64,000 nt of DNA, from contig MU404063.1 of the NCBI GenBank assembly GCA_022695795.1, positions 310,001 through 374,000 on the forward strand, given 5' to 3'. Shown here piece after piece: positions 1 through 11,407 of this stretch. Origin of the DNA: Biscogniauxia marginata. Its lineage: Eukaryota; Ascomycota; Sordariomycetes; Xylariales; Xylariaceae. Position 1 is the first letter of the stretch, and every line of letters starts with the position of its first letter. Both the position numbers and the translations under genes were made by a program. Below the pieces are notes generated by a model that did not search any database, was not told where the DNA came from, and saw only the letters and a program-made list of their open reading frames with translations.

Positions 1-552
1 TCGATTAAGCGCTTAAATGTGTCATAGCAAAAGGAGAGTCTCGAAAATATAGTGAATGTATTCGTGAGGGCTGTCCCTGTAATGAGACCGGTATTGCTCT
101 AGACTTTTTTAATCGGTTAAACGTCAAGGAGGAACGGTTATTTTAACAAGAACGGCAAGCGAAAGAGACTCTTCTTCTCCGTTAGGCCGAAATAACTCGC
201 TTGTAGTCGGAAATCAACCGTTCTTAAATCGAGGTTAATAAGTCCATTAATCGTATATTACGCTTATGTCGCTAACAAGACTTTCTTAAATAAAAAGGTC
301 TTAAAATATTATAACGAGGTCTTTAAAACCTAGATAAGCTGGAAGAGTAAGAGCGTCTAAAGGAGAAATAAGAGTGTCTTCAAGCCGAACAGCAATCTTT
401 AACAGAACAGGCTAGAGTTGCTTCCAAGGCCGTCCCCTCCTTCGACCTGTCTTTCCTGGACTAGGATCCTGACTTTCAGGCCTTTTTAGTTAATCCAGGT
501 TTTATTGGTGAAAGTTCGCAAGTTCCTTCGTTAGGTTCTTTAAATGCTTAAG
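1..552 (+). pseudogene. Antisense accessory ORF of the Gypsy family, copy 1 (Zn2Cys6-like cluster plus coiled coil), 3' part
   Basis: A degenerate plus-strand frame lies antisense to, and overlapping, the pol 3' end of the minus-strand Gypsy copy that follows. It is cut by the window edge. Visible cluster positions are a Cys at 18-20, Tyr (from Cys) at 48-50, Cys at 57-59 and Cys at 78-80, giving the second half C-x9-C-x2-C-x6-C. A long Glu/Lys/Gln/Leu-rich stretch (about 100-430) looks like a coiled coil. It is followed by an acidic, Phe-rich tail that ends in TAA near 551. In-frame stops are TAA/TAG, as expected from RIP of CAA/CAG/TGG. The same layout recurs at four other places in the window. 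Function is unknown; the Cys spacing fits a fungal binuclear zinc cluster. Confidence 0.6.
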
Positions 553-3500
553 AGGTTCTTAAGTGTTTTCCTCGAGTGGGTAACCTTCTTATTTAACAAA
601 ATATTATAGTTAACTTTTAACCCGTTTTAAATCTAGTATTTTTTTTACCTCGTACTTATTAGGGTTTTCCTTAAATTCTAGTTGGTTTTTTAATATAACG
701 TTATTTAGTACTAGTTTTAAAAGTGAAACATAAAATACGAGATATATTTTAAATCCTTTTAATAGTACTAGTTTATAATTAATTTTCGAAATAACCTTTT
801 TAATTTTATATGGTCTTAATTTCTTGAATTTAAGTTTTTCGTTAAGTCGCTTTGTTTTAATTTAAGGTGTTTTTAATGTTACGCCTTGTCGTTAGTGGAG
901 TAAGTAAACCATGTCTCTTCTCTTAAGAATTAGTCCCTTAATTCTTTTTTCATTATAATATTTTATTATTCTGTTTTAAATAAATTGTAATTCTTTTTAT
1001 AGCCGTTGTTATACTGCTTAAATCTTTTTAGATAGTACTTTTGCTCTCGGGGCCTCTATTTCGACTTTTGGTGCTTTCGTGAGTTCGATCGGTTGTTTTT
1101 AGGCTTCCGCCTTTTGCCTATATATTACCTCGTGTAGTAATATCTTTATATCTTTATTAATTAAAGTGTTATATGCTATTTGGGTTATTAATAGCAATTC
1201 TACTTAGTTATTTATTTCCTAGTTGACATAGCTTCGTAAATATTGTTCCATTATTTGATTTAGTCTTTTTATCTACCCGTTTATTTGGGGGTGATACGTT
1301 GTAGATAACTTTTGTTTGATTCTTATTTTATTAGGGCTTTGTATTCCCTTTCATTATACCTAACTCTGGTTATAATAGTGTTGTTAAGTCCCGACTAGAC
1401 TTCATATAAGGACTTGTTATTTATGGCTTCTCGCTGCTTTACTAGCGAGAGCTTTTACCGTTTTTTGGTTTTCCACGTCCCTTCTTTTTTGGTTTTCTTT
1501 TAGTTGCTGTAGCCCGGATGTCCTTCCATTCTTAGGCTTTTATAAGAGCGTGTTTTTAGTAATTATTATTTAAATAGTCTCTTTAATTACCCTTTACGTA
1601 ATAAGGAGTGAAAGATTTATCCTTTATATAAAACCTTGCATATTAGAACTTTAATTCTTTTTCGAAGGCCCTTTTATAACTCAAGTTTATTTTATTAACT
1701 CGGAATTTTTTAAAGTTCTAAATTATCCTTGAATAAAATGAATAATTATTAAGTTTACTTGTTAAAGATATTTCGATGTTTCTCCTTAAGTTTATATTAA
1801 TTTCCGGAAGTTTTCTTTTTTTTAAGGTATGTTTTAATGATTTATTTATAGCCTCGTTTAGTTATACGTGTTTTTATTTATTACTTTATTAAGTATTTTC
1901 CTATAAAGCCAAATAGATTAGTGTTATATTTAATTCGTTTTTCAAGCCATTATGGAAGATATAGTTCCTTTTATAATTCCTATAATTCTTCCTTAATCTC
2001 GTCTTTTTCGAAACCTGCTCCGAGCAAGTCATGTACGTCGCATGGTATTAAAATATAATATATATAACCTTTAGTTATTACTTTGTAGCTTTTTTTAGAA
2101 CTTGGGTAAAGATAACATGCTTTAAAGTAATATGGCCATTGTGGTGTGTTATCACAGATATATTTATTTTCTTTCGTGTCATTACTTTCTAGTTCTTAAG
2201 GATAGTAACCGGCTTTATTCTTAAAACTTTTATATATTTAATAAACGTCGTTAATATAAAAGCTTTAATGTAACGATATATGTTCCCTTAAGCTTTAATA
2301 AACGTTATAGTTATTATTTATATAAAACCTCTAGTTTAAGCTATTATACTGGCTTTTTCCTTAGTAGGTTTCGCATTTATCGTTATTATAGTAGCTTTAA
2401 TATAGATTATCGTGGTTCGACTTAATTCCTAAGTCGTATCCTAGCTTGTAGTTATTACACTTATATGGTAATTCGCCTTCGTTATATCTTTATTTAGCTT
2501 GTTTTAATATAAGGTATTTTAAATACGAGTGGTTATTCTCTAGATAATCTTTACGGTTAATTTAATAAGATTTATAAATTCTTTTTATAAGGGCCTCTTT
2601 AATTTTTTTTGCCTTAATAGTGTTAATAGTAAATACTTAATTTATTTCTTTATTATTTTCGAATTAAACCTTTACCTTGGCGACTCTTTTCTCGGGTTAA
2701 GGAATCCCTCTTGTTCTTAGTTCTTGTTTCTTAAGACTTCGATACTCGTTTTTATAATATCCTTTCTTTTTATAATTAAAACACTTAACAATTAATTTAT
2801 CCCGTTTTTTTTATTCCTTTTAAATAACGTTGATTTTAATGAGGTTTAACTTGGTTTTAGTGCCTTTCCTAGTTCCGGTACCACTTTTGTAATTTCCTTC
2901 TTTTAATTAATCGCTATTTCTTCGTTATACCGTTTTTTTCTTTTTAAAGTACCGTTTAAAGTTCTCGTTATCGATAGAAATTGCCATTATAATGTAATTA
3001 TTAAACTTTCCTAGGTTTTTTTCTTTATATAAGTTTATTTTATATAACTTATTCTTTATATAGTTTTTTAATTTTTAATAAAACAAGTAATATAAGCTTT
3101 TAATAAGTAGTTATAATTAGCTTGCGAGTTTCTTAAACTTAATAACGTAATTTAAAGCCTTTTTATTTTGTCGTAGTTTATAAAATTAAGCTTTAGCTTA
3201 TTACTTAAGGATTAAATTGCTAAATATAGATTTAAGTTGTTTTTTAAACTTTTTATAATTCTTGAAGACCTTTTTCGTGTCTTTCTAGGCGTTTAATCCG
3301 TTTTCTAAATAATCTTTTAACACTAGTTAAAACCAGGTTAAGGCGGTTTCGGCGAGGAGCTAAGATACCGTGAAAACCTTTTATTCCTTAGTGGTAATCG
3401 TTTTATAATAAAACTATAAATAAGTTTTAACCTAGATTAAAAATCTTTCTAGATCGCTTAACTTATTATATTTGCTAGGTGTAATTAGTTTAAAACTCTT

Positions 3501-3927
3501 TATATCGGGGGTTATTATATTATTTTCGTCGTTTAAATTATTAGGGTCGTTATTATTTAAAAGTAGTTATTTATTTCTAGGAGATAAAGGTTATTTTGCT
3601 TATTTATTTTCTTTTTTAGGTATTTTTCTTTCTTTCTTTTCTTTTTCCTTAAATAATTCTTCTTGTTAAGCTTTCGAGATGTCTTTTTATAACTCTTTTT
3701 TAGCTGCAATTATAATAAACTCTTATATTAGTTCTTTTAATCCTTTTTATTATACCGTAAAAAGACTTAAAGCTTTTATTTAAAAGCTTATTAACTATTG
3801 TTTTTTTACTTATTTCTTTTCTTGTTACCCTTTAGTTTTAAGAGGCATGCTTGTCCTGGGACGGTTTAATTAAAAGTCCCTTCCTTTTTTAAATCAATGT
3901 TAAGCACTAATTAAGGAGCTATTAAAA
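480..3927 (-). mobile_element. RIP-degraded Ty3/Gypsy chromovirus copy A, internally deleted
   Basis: Reading on the minus strand, the chromodomain lies at about 690-540, preceded by the integrase C-terminal part (about 1320-690). At about 1325 the sequence jumps to the protease/pre-RT region and then continues through gag to 3927. The RT, RNase H and much of integrase are therefore deleted relative to the copy at 21228-27194. The start of the internal region, just below the LTR at 3928, matches the leader downstream of the other 5' LTRs in reverse complement. Every reading frame is riddled with TAA/TAG. The ORF-like stretch at 3472-3669 on the other strand is a by-product of the AT-rich composition. 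Confidence 0.8.
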
Positions 3928-4380
3928 TGTAACGAATCTCCTTATGTGTTCCTAGTTAATTAACTTTACAAATAAATACATACTAGGTTTTCTTAATTTA
4001 AAGGTAATAATAAGTTAAAATTAATTTAATTAATTCACAATGTTATGTTCGTTAAAAAGGTTTTAAGGTACTCTTATTATAATATTAAAGAGTAACTATA
4101 GTCTTAAATTAATAACTAAAAAACGAGAGATTAATTACACAAGGAAATTCCAATCTATTTATACTCGTTCTTTTTTATATATACTTCTACTATTTGGTAT
4201 GTTAAATACCGGTGGATATGAAATCCCTTAATATTCATCCTTATTAGATATAATATCCCATTATATCCACGTCACGTGAGGTTACATTATAACCAGAACG
4301 GAATTAATTAGTTCATTAATTCCTTGGTCCGTATCACGACACCCTGGTATAGAATCCCTCCATTCCCATGGTTCGTAATA
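3928..4380 (-). repeat. 5' LTR of Gypsy copy A (reverse orientation)
   Basis: It begins TGTAACGAATCTCC (the U5 end, reverse complement) and ends GGTTCGTAATA, the RIP-altered form of an LTR beginning TGTTACGAACC. Its first ~215 bp match the R-U5 segment of all other LTRs here, including the unmutated solo LTR at 51570. The U3 part contains a CACGTG palindrome at 4273-4278. It is separated by about 308 bp of AT-rich spacer from the plus-oriented LTR of copy B, so copies A and B are head to head. Confidence 0.75.
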
Positions 4381-4688
4381 AACAATTAATAATAACTAAA
4401 AAAAGCTTTTTAATTAAAGTTAATATAATAAAGGTGTTAATTAAAATAAAAATAACTAATAATAAAATAAAAAGTATAATTATTTTTATAAATTAAAAAA
4501 CTTTAAAATTTATATTTATAAATAAAACTTTTAAATTATTAAAGAAAAAAGCCGAATATTAAGTAATATTAAGAAATTAAAGAGAAATTAAAATTCTCGC
4601 GTTAAAAATTATTATATAATAAACTCGTTAAAACGAGATGAATTAACGTTAAAAATTACGAGGGATTTAATAATACCTTTATTAAAAT
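4381..4688. other. AT-rich spacer between two head-to-head LTRs
   Basis: About 308 bp, almost entirely A+T with poly-A/TAAT runs. I see no recognisable gene or motif. Its ends are defined by the outward U3 termini of the two neighbouring LTRs. Confidence 0.5.
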
Positions 4689-5164
4689 TGTCACGAACCA
4701 ACCAGGGTAAGTAATCAAGTGACAGGGGTACTGTTCCTACTCTTTTTGTATCCGGGTCGGACATGGATCCTAAAGGGGAAAGCGACTTATTATTACGTAA
4801 TATAGATAAATGTGGATGAAACTCATTTAATAGTATTTAATAGAAAATGAATAAATATAAATAAAACTTATTTAAAGGTATTTAACATATTAATTATAGG
4901 GAATGAAAAACAAAATAATAAGTATAAAAAGGATAAGATTTCTTATATGTTTAGTTATTTATTTTAGTTTTTTAGTTATTAATTTAAGATTATAATTACT
5001 TCTTAATATTATAATAAGAATACCTTGAAATCTTTTTAACGAATAAAACATTATAAATCATTTAAATTAATTTTAATTTATTATTATTTTTAAAATTAAG
5101 AGAACTTAATACGTACTTACTTATAAAGTTAGCTAACTAGGAACATATAAAGAGGTTTGTTACA
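4689..5164 (+). repeat. 5' LTR of Gypsy copy B
   Basis: It starts TGTCACGAACCAACC and ends GGTTTGTTACA, 476 bp. Internally it has TACGTA at 4794-4799, the expected RIP product of the CACGTG found in other U3 regions. It also has two short AT-rich tandem units at about 4800-4890 and a TATA-like element before the conserved R-U5 segment. The downstream leader is shared with the other 5' LTRs. Confidence 0.75.
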
Positions 5165-8100
5165 TTTTAATAGCTTTTTAATTAATACTTAATATTAATT
5201 TAAAAGAAGGGACTTTTAATCGAACCGTTTTAAAATAAGTATACCTTTTAAAATTAAAGAGTAATAAAAAAAGAAATAAGTAAAAGAATAATAATTAATA
5301 AGTTCTTATACGAAAGCTTTAGATTTTTTTATAATATAATAAAAAGGTTTAGAAAAACCAACATAAGAGTTAATTATAATTATAGTTAAAGAAAAGCCTT
5401 AAAAGGACACCTTTAAAGCTTAATAAGAAGAATTATTTGAGGAAAAAGAAGAAAAGGGGGAAAAAGCACTTAAAAAAGAAAATAAATAAGCAAAATAATC
5501 TTTACTTTCTAGAAATAAATAATTAAAGTTATTTTTAAATAATAACGACTTTAATAGCTTAAACGACGAAAATAACATAATAATCCTTAATATAAAAGGT
5601 TTTAAATTAATTATACTTAGTAAATATAATAAGTTAAGCGATTTAAAAGGATTTTTGATTTAAACCGGAATTTATTTATGGTTTTATTATAAAATAATTA
5701 TTATTAAGAAATAAAAGGTTTTTATGATATTTTAGCTCCTTGTTAAAACTGTTTTAACCTGGTTTTAACTAATATTAAAAAATTATTTAAAAAATGAATT
5801 AAACGCTTAAAAAGACATAAAGAAGGTCTTTAAAGATTATAAAGAGTTTAAAAAATAACTTAAGTCTATATTTAGTAATTTAATCTTTAAGTAATAAGCC
5901 AAAGCTTAACTTTATAAACTATGATAAAATAAAAAGGCTTTAAATTATGCTGTTAAGTTTAAGAAACTCGTAAATTAATTATAATTACTTATTTTATTAA
6001 GGACTAAAAAATCATATAAAGAATAAATTATATAAAATAAATCTATATAAAGAAAAGAACCTAGAAAAGTTTAATAATTACTATTAATAACGAAAACTTT
6101 AAACAGTACTTTAAAAAGAAAAAGACAATATAACAAAGAAACGGCGATTAATAAAAAGGAGGAAATTATAAAAGTGGTGTCGAAGTAAGGAAAGTCACTA
6201 AAACTAAGTTAAACCTTATTAAAATTAACGCTACTTAAAAAAAGCAAAAAAAACAAAATAAATTAACTATTAAGTATTTTAACTATAAAAAAAGATATTA
6301 TAAAAATAAGTATTAAAGCCCTAAAAAATAAAAACTAAAAATAAGAGGAATTTCTTAACTTGAGAAAAGAACCTTCGAAATAAGGGTTTATTTTGAAAAT
6401 AATAAAAAGATAAATTAAGTATTTATTATTATTATTATTAAAGCAAAAAAGAACGAGGAAGTCCTTATAAAAAAGTTATAAATATTATTAAGTCGATTAT
6501 AAAGATTATTAAAGCACGACTATTTATACTTAAGATACTTCACATTAAAACAAGCTAAATAAGGATATAACGAAAGCGAATTATTATATAGGTATAATAC
6601 CTATAAATTAAGATATAACTTAGGAATTAAAATAAACTATAATAAGTTATATTAAAGCCATTATAACGACGATAAATATAAAACACATTAAAGAAGAAGT
6701 AAGTATAATAATTTAAATTAAAAGTTTTATATAAATAATAACTACGATATTTATTAAAGCTTAAATAATATTAATTAACTTAATAAGTTATTAAATAAAA
6801 AACCTAAAATAAAGCTAAAAATGGAAAAATAACTAAAAAAGAAACATATATCGTTATATTGAAGCTTTTATATTAACGACGCTTATTAAGTATATAGAAG
6901 TTTTAAAGATAAAGCTGGTTATTATCTTTAAAAACTAGAAAGTAATAACACGAAAGAAAATAAGTGTATTTACAATAACGTTTCACGATGGCCACATTAT
7001 TTTAAAGTATATTATTTTTATTTAAGTTCTAAAAAAAGTAATAAAGTAATTATTAAGGGTTATATATATTACATCTTAATATTATGCGATATACATGATT
7101 TACTTGAAGCAGGTTTCGAAAAAAACGAAATTAAAAAAGAATTATAAGAATTATAAAAAAGATTATATTTTTTATATTAACTCGAAAAACGAGTTAAGTA
7201 CGATATAAGTTTATTTAGATTTATAAGAAAGCACTTAATAAAATAATAAGTAAAAATACGTATAACTAGATTAAGTTATAAACAAATCGTTAAAGTATAT
7301 TTTAAAAAACAAAGTTTCTAAAAATTTATATAAACTTATAAAGAGATATTAAGTTACCTTTAACAAGTAAATCCGAGAATTATACTTTTTATTCGAAAAT
7401 AATTTAAAACCTTAAAAGATTTCGAATTAATAGAAAAATAAACGTAAGTTATAAAAAGGCCCTCGAAAAAGAATTAAAGTTTTAATATATAAGGTTTTAT
7501 ATAAAAGATAAACTTTTTACTTTTTACTACTTAAAAAGTAGTTAAAGAAATTATTTAAATAACGATTATTAGAAATACGTTTTTATAAAAGCTTAAAAAT
7601 AAAAGGATATTTGGGTTGTAACGACTTAAAAAAACTTAAAAGAAAGGGGACGTGGAAAACTAAAAAACGGCAAAGGTTTTCACTAGTAAAGTAATAAGAA
7701 GCTATAAATAATAAGTCTTTATACGAAGTTTAGTTAAGACTCGATAATACCATTATAACTAAAGTTAAGTACAATAAAAAGGAGTATAAAGCCCTTATAA
7801 ACTTAAAAGCAAATAAAAGTTATATCTTAGCCGAGATAACTTAAAAAAACAAAATACTATAAATATATAAACAAAGTTTATATTAATTATAAAACTTCGA
7901 AAGATATATATTTAGTTACGAGAATAGTAAAGTACTAAAAGAAATAGTTCCTTTCTTGGTAATTATTTAAAGACATTTTAAACAAGTCATTTTTAATATT
8001 ATATATATATTAAGTCACAATATAATACTAGGAATAAATTGACTTAAAAGAAGTAATTTATAAATAAATTTCGAAATAAACACGCTCTATTAAGATTAAA

Positions 8101-8880
8101 TATAAAAAGAATTAATTATTACGGATTACGAGATAAGTACCGCAAGTAACTTTAGAGAAACGGATATAAAAACGAAACATATAGCTTATATAATTCGAGT
8201 AACCAAGCCTAAAAATCCAATGAAAAGAGTATCACGCGAGTACCTCTATTTCTACAAATTGTTTAAATATAAGACAAAAAAAGAATTACTAAAACATAGC
8301 TAATAAGATTATTAAATCTACTTTAAAGAAAGAAAATAGCTAAAACTATTCCTAGTGTACCTTATAAATTAAGAAAAATAAAAAGCACTATAAAAAGAAA
8401 TTTAAAAGGATCTTAATAAAGGATATATTTAAGAATTAAAATCCTCGTTAAGATATCCAGTAATTATAATACTAAAAATCGACAAAAACGGGAAGTAACA
8501 TGTTAATAAAAAAGGAAATCTAGTATAACGACAAATAATCGACTATTAACACCTTAATAAAATAACCAAGAAAAACGGACACTCGTTACTACTAATAAAA
8601 CTTATAAAAAGACAAATTAATAAAACCTAAATCTTTATAGCACTAGACCTTCGTAATAAATATTATATAATTAAAATGGTTAAAAAACATAAATAATATA
8701 CCACATTTCAAATAATATATAAATATTATAAATATAAAGTTATACTATTTAAACTTATTAATACACTTATTACATTTTAACATATAATCATAACGATCCT
8801 CCGTAAGTTTTTAAATAAATTTGTATTCGTTTATTTAAACGATATACTAATTTACTTAAAAAGCGAGAAAAAAAACAAAT
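5165..8880 (+). mobile_element. RIP-degraded Ty3/Gypsy copy B, truncated within RT
   Basis: It follows a plus-oriented LTR. The gag capsid-like region (about 5750-6080) is followed by a Cys-depleted CCHC zinc-knuckle region (about 6280-6330), the protease/pre-RT region, and RT up to the Y-L-N-D-I-L core (the usual YLDDIL) at about 8835-8860. Homology to the other copies stops at about 8880, after a GAGAAAA stretch. RNase H, integrase and chromodomain are missing. All frames are broken by TAA/TAG. Confidence 0.8.
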
Positions 8881-9081
8881 CCCACAGCGAATACTTCACA
8901 AGTATTAAAGCATCACCGAACACTACTAATTACTACATATACCTTTATACACTTCGTTTAGGCAGCAACTACCGTCTTAATAACCACATCATTTAATAAT
9001 ACGCCTTATTATCTATTAATTACACGCTTCTCCAGTACGAATAGGCCCAACTTAACTTTTCGAATTAAAGAGCAGAAAGGA

Positions 9082-9123
9082 AAACCGTCGCGGAGATTTA
9101 AGCCCCCCTTCTCGCGACGGTTT
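9082..9123. other. Strong hairpin upstream of the Rep remnant
   Basis: An 11 bp perfect stem, AAACCGTCGCG (9082-9092) pairing with CGCGACGGTTT (9113-9123), encloses a 20 nt loop containing a C6 run. It is GC-rich in otherwise AT-rich DNA and lies about 360 bp 5' of the first Rep motif, where CRESS genomes place their origin stem-loop. The loop lacks a recognisable TAATATTAC-type nonamer, so an origin function is only inferred. Confidence 0.5.
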
Positions 9124-9456
9124 ACCGGGCTCACTAATGGACTTCGTGGTTCCCGATATTAGCACATCGTTTAGCCTTAATAACGTATCTAACTAGATAC
9201 ACGAATAAGAACTCTTTAATAGACGTTTTTCGAGCTTAATTTTAGGCTCGGAAGGCCCTCGCCACCGCAAAGACACCCCCCCTTCCCTATCCCTATTCGT
9301 GCGCAGTCGTCTTGCAAAAAGCGTAGTCGTACTAACAACCCTACTACTACCCCAACGTGTATTAACAATAAAAACGACCTCCCGCGAAGCCTCTATCAAA
9401 ACCTAGCGAGATCGATCTCTAAAAATCGACTTCCAAGACTTTCTTAAACTAGGTCG

Positions 9457-10290
9457 ATTTAAACTTAACGCGAAATCCGTTTTCTTTATATACCCAAAGT
9501 GCACCCTCTCACCAAAGGAATTCTTAAAAGAAATTAAAGCCTTTAAATTTTAACACTTTTACGCCTACTATAAATAACATAAAAACAATACACCTCATTA
9601 CTACGTATTTAGCGAATAGTTTAAAAAAAAGCAGATTTATAACGCCCGCCACTTCGATATTAAGCGTTTTTACCTAAATATTAATTTTACTAAAAATAAA
9701 ACTACTACTTAAAAATATTTACATAAAAAGAGGTTTATACATATCAGTAAAGACATGGCATAACCACGTAAATACCAAAAAAAAGTTAAAACAAATTTCT
9801 AGTTAAAGGCCCCCACTCTTTAAACGAAAAAGAAATTCTTTAAAAGATTCGAAAAATGTGCCTTATAAGATTTAATCCTATACTTTATCACGATAAGCTT
9901 ATATGCGGACTAGAAATGAAGGCTTATAATTTAAAAATATATTTCACCGGACCTTAACAAAATCTAGAACTTACTAAAAAAACTTCGAAAATAGAAAAAA
10001 GAAAATCTTTTTAATAAATCAAGTAAATACTATTTTATTTTTTAATATTACACTTTTCGTAATTATCTTGCCCGTCGGCGAGGGGTAATTATACACGGGT
10101 TGTGAGAACTCGCAAGCCTACTAGGCGTCTTGGGGGGTTTCGAGGGTACCCTACTCTCGTGCCTCGGGGGGGCCCCCCCCCCTGCACCCCCTAACACAAA
10201 GTAGATATTATGAGTCTCCTTGACACTTCTATAGGCAATCACCCCCCCCCTCGAGGGCGCTTTAGCCCGGAATAAGAAGTTCTTTTTACT
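9457..10290 (+). pseudogene. Rep-like protein remnant of CRESS DNA virus type (rolling-circle endonuclease half)
   Basis: One plus-strand frame carries the ordered rolling-circle motifs of geminivirus/genomovirus-type Rep. Motif I is F-F-I-Y-P-K-C (9482-9502). Motif II is H-Y-Y-V-F-S-E (9596-9616), with the expected second His apparently changed to Tyr. An R-H-F-D-I segment (9641-9682) resembles the GRS element. Motif III contains K-Y-L-H-K (9713-9727) with the catalytic Tyr/Lys spacing. The in-frame stops are TAA where CAA would be expected, the RIP signature. A Gly-Pro segment near 9949, in another frame, may be the start of a Walker A, so at least one frameshift is present. A Y-P-x-x-V-P-x-G-G-P-P-like patch near 10130-10190 may be the end of its helicase. 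It is a fossil integrated copy and not functional. Confidence 0.65.
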
Positions 10291-10512
10291 CGCCAAGTGT
10301 TCGCTTAGGGGTTTCTAGCCTTATATAAACGTCTATTTTATAATGATTTATATAACTTTCCCCCTTATTCCGGGTCCCCCTCCTCACCCTTATTTCTCGG
10401 AGGATCCCCCTTTTTATAAGGGGGGGGTTATATATAATATTTAAAAAGATACGTTTTAGTAAATCGGTAAAAACCCACTTACGGTTTTATAAAAAGTATA
10501 GCGCTGACATTT

Positions 10513-10960
10513 ATTAGAACGACTCCGCACATTATATATATACGGAAAGACCCGCTTTTTCAAGACGATATAAGCCTGATTTCTCGGCCCTTATTATTAC
10601 ATAGCAGGGGTATAAAACGCCGCATTAATAAACGAGAACGTCGATTATATCGTCGTAAATGATATCCTCTTAAATAACAAAGGGCTTAACCAGTTTTATA
10701 AGTAAATACTGGGATGCTAAATCGCTTTTTTAATAATAAATAAATATATATATCTCGTAAGTTTTATAAACTAAGCCTTATTATATATATATATCTTTAA
10801 CTAAGATCTTAAAAATTACCTTAAAATAAACGTGAAATGGTTAAAAGAAAACTATATATTTATAAAGATTAAATCTCCACTTTTTATTAAACGAGAAGAA
10901 CCCCGCACCTTAAATAATTAAACGAAAGCTTTTAACTAATTTATTAAAGAGATAAAAGTT
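10513..10960 (+). pseudogene. Rep-like superfamily 3 helicase remnant (CRESS type)
   Basis: This frame shows a Walker-A-like G-K-T-R-F-F-K-T (10544-10567). A Walker-B-like D-Y-I-V-V-N-D-I (10643-10666) follows 33 codons after the start of the Walker A. Next come N-Q-F-Y-K-x-I-L-G-C (10688-10717), a sensor-type Asn near 10795 and a W-L-K-E-N segment near 10850. This order and spacing match the helicase half of geminivirus/genomovirus-type Reps. Stops are TAA/TGA at Gln/Trp/Arg-like positions. It may be the C-terminal half of the preceding Rep, pushed apart by an insertion, or a second Rep copy; the possible Walker A near 9949 favours two copies. Confidence 0.6.
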
Positions 10961-11098
10961 AATAATAACTTCGAGATATAAAGAATTAAAAATATAAAAC
11001 TCTAAAAATTAATTATTATCTTTATTAAAAAAAATGTTATAAAAAAGCGGTTATTTTTTAATACTAGTTTTATTTATAAATATAATATTCTTTTAAAC

Positions 11099-11407
11099 TT
11101 AATAAACGAAAATAGATAAATTCCGAACCTTTAAAGCGAGAAAAGCAACATTAAGGTCATTATTAATTAAACCGCCGGTAATTTCCGAAATTCTAAATAA
11201 AGGTCGCATTCTAGACCGAAAAGTAAAGATAATCGTGCGTTTACGCTTAGGCCTTTTATCTTCACTATCCGAAATCTCCTTATTCGCCTTTCGCTTCGAG
11301 GGTCCAGACTCTTTATCCGTATTTATCCTCTTTATCTTAGCCGCAACACTATTTACCTCTTTATAAATAAACTTTTTAATAATAAAAGAAGATATATGAA
11401 TTAACAT
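11099..11407 (-). CDS. Open 102-codon frame with a basic segment, unrecognised
   Basis: An intact frame in DNA where most frames are broken. The middle is rich in Lys/Arg/Ser/Glu and contains a K-R-P-K-R-K-R-T stretch that resembles a nuclear-localisation or nucleic-acid-binding segment. It lies opposite in orientation to, and 3' of, the Rep helicase remnant, the place where ambisense CRESS genomes put their capsid gene. I see no specific capsid motif, so this is only a suggestion; it may equally be a chance ORF. Confidence 0.2.
   Translation of the reverse strand: MLIHISSFIIKKFIYKEVNSVAAKIKRINTDKESGPSKRKANKEISDSEDKRPKRKRTIIFTFRSRMRPLFRISEITGGLINNDLNVAFLALKVRNLSIFVY

Noticed and set aside
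3472..3669. Open frame of 65 codons encoding a hydrophobic Leu/Phe/Ser-rich peptide.
   Set aside because: It is antisense to the RIP-degraded gag/leader of Gypsy copy A; composition alone explains the hydrophobic reading and there is no start context or domain.
9193..9399. Minus-strand 68-codon frame upstream of the Rep remnant.
   Set aside because: No recognisable motif; probably a shadow in a GC-richer patch of the viral insertion.
10063..10296. Minus-strand 77-codon frame across C/G runs.
   Set aside because: Antisense shadow of the degraded Rep C-terminal region; Pro/Gly/Arg runs come from homopolymers.
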